From: Absidia repens
Lineage: Eukaryota; Mucoromycota; Mucoromycetes; Mucorales; Cunninghamellaceae
Direction: 5' to 3'
DNA length: 64,000 nucleotides
NCBI GenBank assembly: GCA_002105175.1
Contig: MCGE01000008.1
Coordinates: 620,001-684,000 of the forward strand
Positions 59,192 through 64,000 of the stretch are shown piece by piece. Position numbers and translations under genes: made by a program. Positions within the stretch are counted from its first letter, which is position 1. Each line of letters starts with the position of its first letter. Under the pieces are notes generated by a model that saw only the letters and a list, made by a program, of their open reading frames with translations, ran no database searches and had not been told where the DNA came from.

Positions 59192-60925
59192 ATGAAGGAT
59201 CGTGACCATGATCAAGTGGACAAAAAACGGCAAAAGAATCCTTTAGCTTTCTTCTTCCGGCACAAACCCTATTTTCTATGTGGTGGTAACTATAAATCAG
59301 AAGGTAAATCCATCATAATTGAAGCAAAATATGCGATTGCTAATTTATTGTTGTTATTTATTAATATAGTACCATTTATGATCAAAGGCATCTTTGGGGC
59401 ACCTTTGGAATGTGCAGCACAGTGCGGAACATTAACACCGTATGGCTTATCTGTACCTGACCCTGTCAATCGTTGCTTTACCGAAATCTTGACGAGAGGA
59501 CTACGCGTGGAAGGTCTCTTTCGATTATCTGGAGCAGCAATGGAAGTGGAACAACTACAAGAGCAATTTGATCAACCTCCAACGTATGGAAAATATTTGG
59601 ATTTAACGAAGAATGATATACATGCTATCACCAGCCTTGTCAAGAAATATCTACGCCATTTACCTGACCCGGTTATCCCAACAGCATATCATCAACAATT
59701 CCTACAATTACAAGGTACATAAAATCTTTATAGAACTGTAATATTATGATACGGTATGGTATGAGTTGACATATATATATATCTGTTTTCTCAAACTATA
59801 GTGGATTGGAAACATGGCGATCGAGACTTGGTATTTGAATGGGCCAGGATGATTAAAAATGAGTTTCCAACAACTCATTACCATGTGATGCATTATATTA
59901 TTCTGGTAGTATCTTGGATCCAACATTATCAGCACCTGAATCTCATGAACCCTGAAGCTTTGGCGGTGGTATTAGCTCCCATTTGCTCTGGCCTCGAAAA
60001 AAATATCAGCATCGGAAGTGGCAACAAATCACTAGCAGGTGACAGCAAATGGCTTCGAGGGGGCAATGGAAATCAGTACTACTATCAGCAACAACAACAA
60101 CAGCAACAACCATTACAGCAACATCTTTTAGAAAGCGTGGATCAAATTGTAGCAGCAAACTTGAAATGGACGACTGTCTGGACTTTATTGATTCAGCATC
60201 ATGATATATTATTGGATTATTGGCGGCCTACTGATTCAAATGGAGGGAATTATCATTATACAGCGGCGGCGGATTTGGGTGCAAGAGGTAGAAGCGGTCT
60301 CGGTTCCAATCCTATTTTCTGGCAAAGGCATTCTGTCCCTTCATCATCAATAGAATCTGGCATAGATACACCTTTGCCTTGGACACAATCGACTATGACT
60401 GTACCTGAAGAAGATATGATGATGAGTAGTGTCAATCATGATGACGACGATGACGACGATGACAAAGACAATGATACTCAACAAATGATAACAGACCGTC
60501 CTGTTGGAGCATCACCATCCCTACCACCAACAGCAGCAGCACCGGTAACATCAGGCAGCGATGAACGATATGGTGTGATTGTCATGCGAAAGCAGCAGAA
60601 TTACAGGCGAAGGCATTTGCCTGGTGTGGCAAAAGACGACGAACACATCTATTTGTACGATACCCCGCTACCACCATTACCTATTCCAGAATTGCATTCA
60701 CGTCATACAACCACCAATGATAATGCTGATGGTGACACGGACAACACCGTGACTGATGGAACGACCAGTGGATACAACATTAACAATAATCACAAAACTA
60801 TCACCAGTAGCAGCAACAACAGCAGCAACAGCAACAGCAAGAACAAGAAAAAGCGCTTCATCTTACGGAGACCCAAATCCATTGCCTCTCTTCAACCGCG
60901 TGTCAAAACATCCTCACTCTTTTAG
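59192..60925 (+). CDS. RhoGAP-domain protein
   Basis: GTPase-activating protein for a Rho-type GTPase. Three exons: 59192-59303, 59370-59714 and 59802-60925, 526 aa. The RhoGAP domain runs from about residue 45 (GIFGAPLECAAQCG) to about 240. It includes VEGLFRLSGAAMEVEQLQEQ, where the Arg of LFRLSG is the catalytic arginine finger, then LTKNDIHAITSLVKKYLRHL with PDPVIP. It continues with HVMHYIILVVSWIQHYQHLN and MNPEALAVVLAPICSGLEKN, a typical end. The C-terminal half is low-complexity with Gln, Asp and Asn runs and ends in a basic NKKKRFILRRPKSIASLQPR segment. The 66-nt first intron is in frame without a stop, so a retained form would also be readable. Target GTPase unknown. Confidence 0.9.
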
Positions 60926-61469
60926 TCGGTCCTACTTCCCCCTACTTTTTTGTCTATCATCATCATCATCATTAGTATTACTATTTATTAATATATCATT
61001 TCCCCTCCTCCATATTAGTATTATCATTATTATGTTATTGTATCTCTTTGTAGTTAGTATTCATTTATCGCCCTTCCCTTTGTTTTTTATATTTTTGTTG
61101 TTGTTGGTTAATTGAATAATAAAGTTTGATTCTTTCATACCATTTTTTACAGATTATCATCAGTGCCGGGAATGGAAAAATCAAAGATGGAGGGGGTTGG
61201 CTGGCATTGGAATGGACCATGAAATCTATCGCCGATTACCTTTTATGGAAATGGACTTTAGATCGCACCCTCCTCCCTCTCCATGCCTTACTCATTTTTA
61301 CCTGTGATGTATATGTGATAAGATTATCTTACTGATTTTTCGATCTACACATCGAAAAATCTTTTTTGTATAAAATACCCCTCCATCTTTCTGTTTTTTT
61401 TTTTTCCTGCTTTTTTATTCTCAACTCCCTTTATCTTCTACCTTTTATTTTTTCTATCCGACATACACT
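60926..61469. other. RhoGAP 3' region and LYS20/21 promoter
   Basis: 544 bp; AATAATAAAG near 61115 fits RhoGAP polyadenylation. A short inverted pair GATTTTTCGAT/ATCGAAAAATC (about 61335-61361) could form a hairpin. No gene recognised. Confidence 0.45.
61335..61361. repeat. Short perfect hairpin
   Basis: GATTTTTCGAT and ATCGAAAAATC are 11-bp inverted copies with a loop of about 5 nt, located about 110 bp upstream of the homocitrate synthase start codon. It may be a regulatory palindrome or chance. Confidence 0.5.
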
Positions 61470-62923
<1,454 letters not shown>

Positions 62924-64000
62924 AAAAAGCTACCCCCCCTTTTTTCTCAATTCTTTTCTCCTCAATCATACCTCATTCTTTTTTTTTTTTTTTATTCATC
63001 CATATTTTTGATTTACATTTTACCTTTCACTCATACACACAACAGCAGAACAACTCGATATAGTATTCTTCCTCCCCTTTTACATCACTTCCTTTTTTGT
63101 ATCTATTTATTTTCAATAAAAAAATCTTATTTTTTGCTCTACATTTTTATTGGAATGGAATGTGGAGAAGGAGGGTGGGAATTGATGGCTACTGTAGATT
63201 ATCTATATGTTGCAGTTCAACAAGAACATAGAAATTTTTAGGTCTTCTGGAGAATATTAAAGATCTTGTTTTTATTTGACAATAAAAGGTTTACCCACAT
63301 AATATGATGGTAAATGTGGAAAGGAACAAAGATTCATTGTGGAGTGTTTTTTGTTTTTATATGTATTTGAAGCTGGTCGAGTTTGGTTGATGGGTTGGGA
63401 AATTGTAAATAAGATGTTTTTCCCGGAAAATTGGCATGTTTATGGTGGTGGTAGTGGGGGAGGGAGGTGAAACTATATATGCCTTCCAGTGTATCTTCAA
63501 TCATCATAGTTTTATGCACTCATCTCTGCTTATTTTTCATGCACCCTTCACTACCCTTTTCCCCTCTGCGTTTACCACAGTTATCCATTTTAAACCATTC
63601 AAGTAATCCCTCACCCCAGTTTTGAAGTTCAGTACGTACAGGAAATAAAGTAGATTACATCTATCTTTCCTTTTTTCTTTACTGCTGCACGTACACCAGC
63701 TTTTTTTTTTTTGTACACCCTTGTACTATAGAGTGTGGATACCCCCATTATACAAAACAAACTAAACGAATGAGAGACCGTGTAAAAGCAATAGATAAGA
63801 CATATTTTATTCAAACGTAAATATAATCACAGTATAACAACTAAGCTGAATTGGTTTAATGGTAATAATATGGCATATATCTAAACGTAGGGCGGATTGG
63901 GGTAGTGTGTGGATAAGTGTGGAGTATGTGAGGGTGGGGGTAAGAGTATCTTGTTGCAGAATAAACCTGAAGTCAGATAAACTAGTCCATCAAAAAGGTT
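62924..64000. other. Right-end intergenic DNA
   Basis: 1.08 kb after homocitrate synthase. AATAAAAAA near 63115 fits its 3' end. The block 63510-63720 resembles 10530-10830 (ATGCA(C/T)CC, ACCATTCAA, AGTAATC-CTC order). No gene is evident before the window ends. Confidence 0.5.

Noticed and set aside
61126..61335. 69-aa ORF between RhoGAP and homocitrate synthase
   Set aside because: It overlaps the likely RhoGAP 3' end and shows no domain, signal peptide or repeat structure.

Overview
The window is nuclear DNA of a filamentous fungus, most likely an early-diverging one of the Mucoromycota (Mucorales-type). This is inferred from its style, not from a database match. Genes are broken by many short GT-AG introns (about 55-105 nt), intergenic DNA is AT-rich with long poly-T and poly-A runs, and proteins carry poly-Q, poly-N and poly-S tracts. 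A fungal alpha-aminoadipate lysine gene is present, and several Golgi and membrane proteins look like fungal family members. I cannot name a genus.

Layout. 1-10 kb is gene-dense: the 3' part of an STI1/HOP co-chaperone, an F-box/LRR protein, a 23-exon mitochondrial HSP78/ClpB disaggregase and an ERV29/SURF4 cargo receptor. 10-12.6 kb is gene-poor. A large O-GlcNAc transferase (TPR plus catalytic domain, with four exons) lies at 12.6-17.3 kb on the minus strand. From 17.3 to 28.9 kb there is a repeat-rich desert holding a tRNA-Thr, solo LTRs, a MITE-like element, short tandem arrays and copies of a dispersed repeat. 28.9-38.5 kb holds an SCD6/LSM14 protein, a combined HBS1/SKI7 ribosome-rescue and exosome-adaptor locus, and a Golgi fucosyltransferase-like protein. 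38.5-41.6 kb is a second repeat zone with a near-perfect 100-bp-arm foldback. 41.6-44 kb encodes a YANK/STK32-type kinase, and 44-46.7 kb is again repeats. 46.7-63 kb is gene-dense: glutamine synthetase, a tetraspanin, an EI24-like membrane protein, the PKA catalytic subunit, a PC-esterase-like membrane protein, an ELO fatty-acid elongase, an MCFD2-like EF-hand protein, a RhoGAP protein and homocitrate synthase.

Functional themes. STI1 and HSP78 serve protein folding and disaggregation. SCD6/LSM14 and HBS1/SKI7 serve mRNA fate. ERV29, the MCFD2-like protein, the fucosyltransferase-like protein, the esterase-like protein and the elongase serve the ER/Golgi pathway. PKA, YANK and OGT are signalling enzymes. 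Glutamine and lysine synthesis are each represented by one enzyme. I see no gene cluster dedicated to a single pathway.

Most notable points: (1) HSP78 can only be kept in frame with GT-AG introns if a one-nucleotide exon (T at 5264) is used. (2) Glutamine synthetase appears to need a six-nucleotide microexon (47541-47546). (3) One locus encodes both HBS1 and a SKI7-like protein through alternative exons. (4) A 282-bp foldback sits at the edge of a dispersed repeat whose longest copies share an open reading frame.
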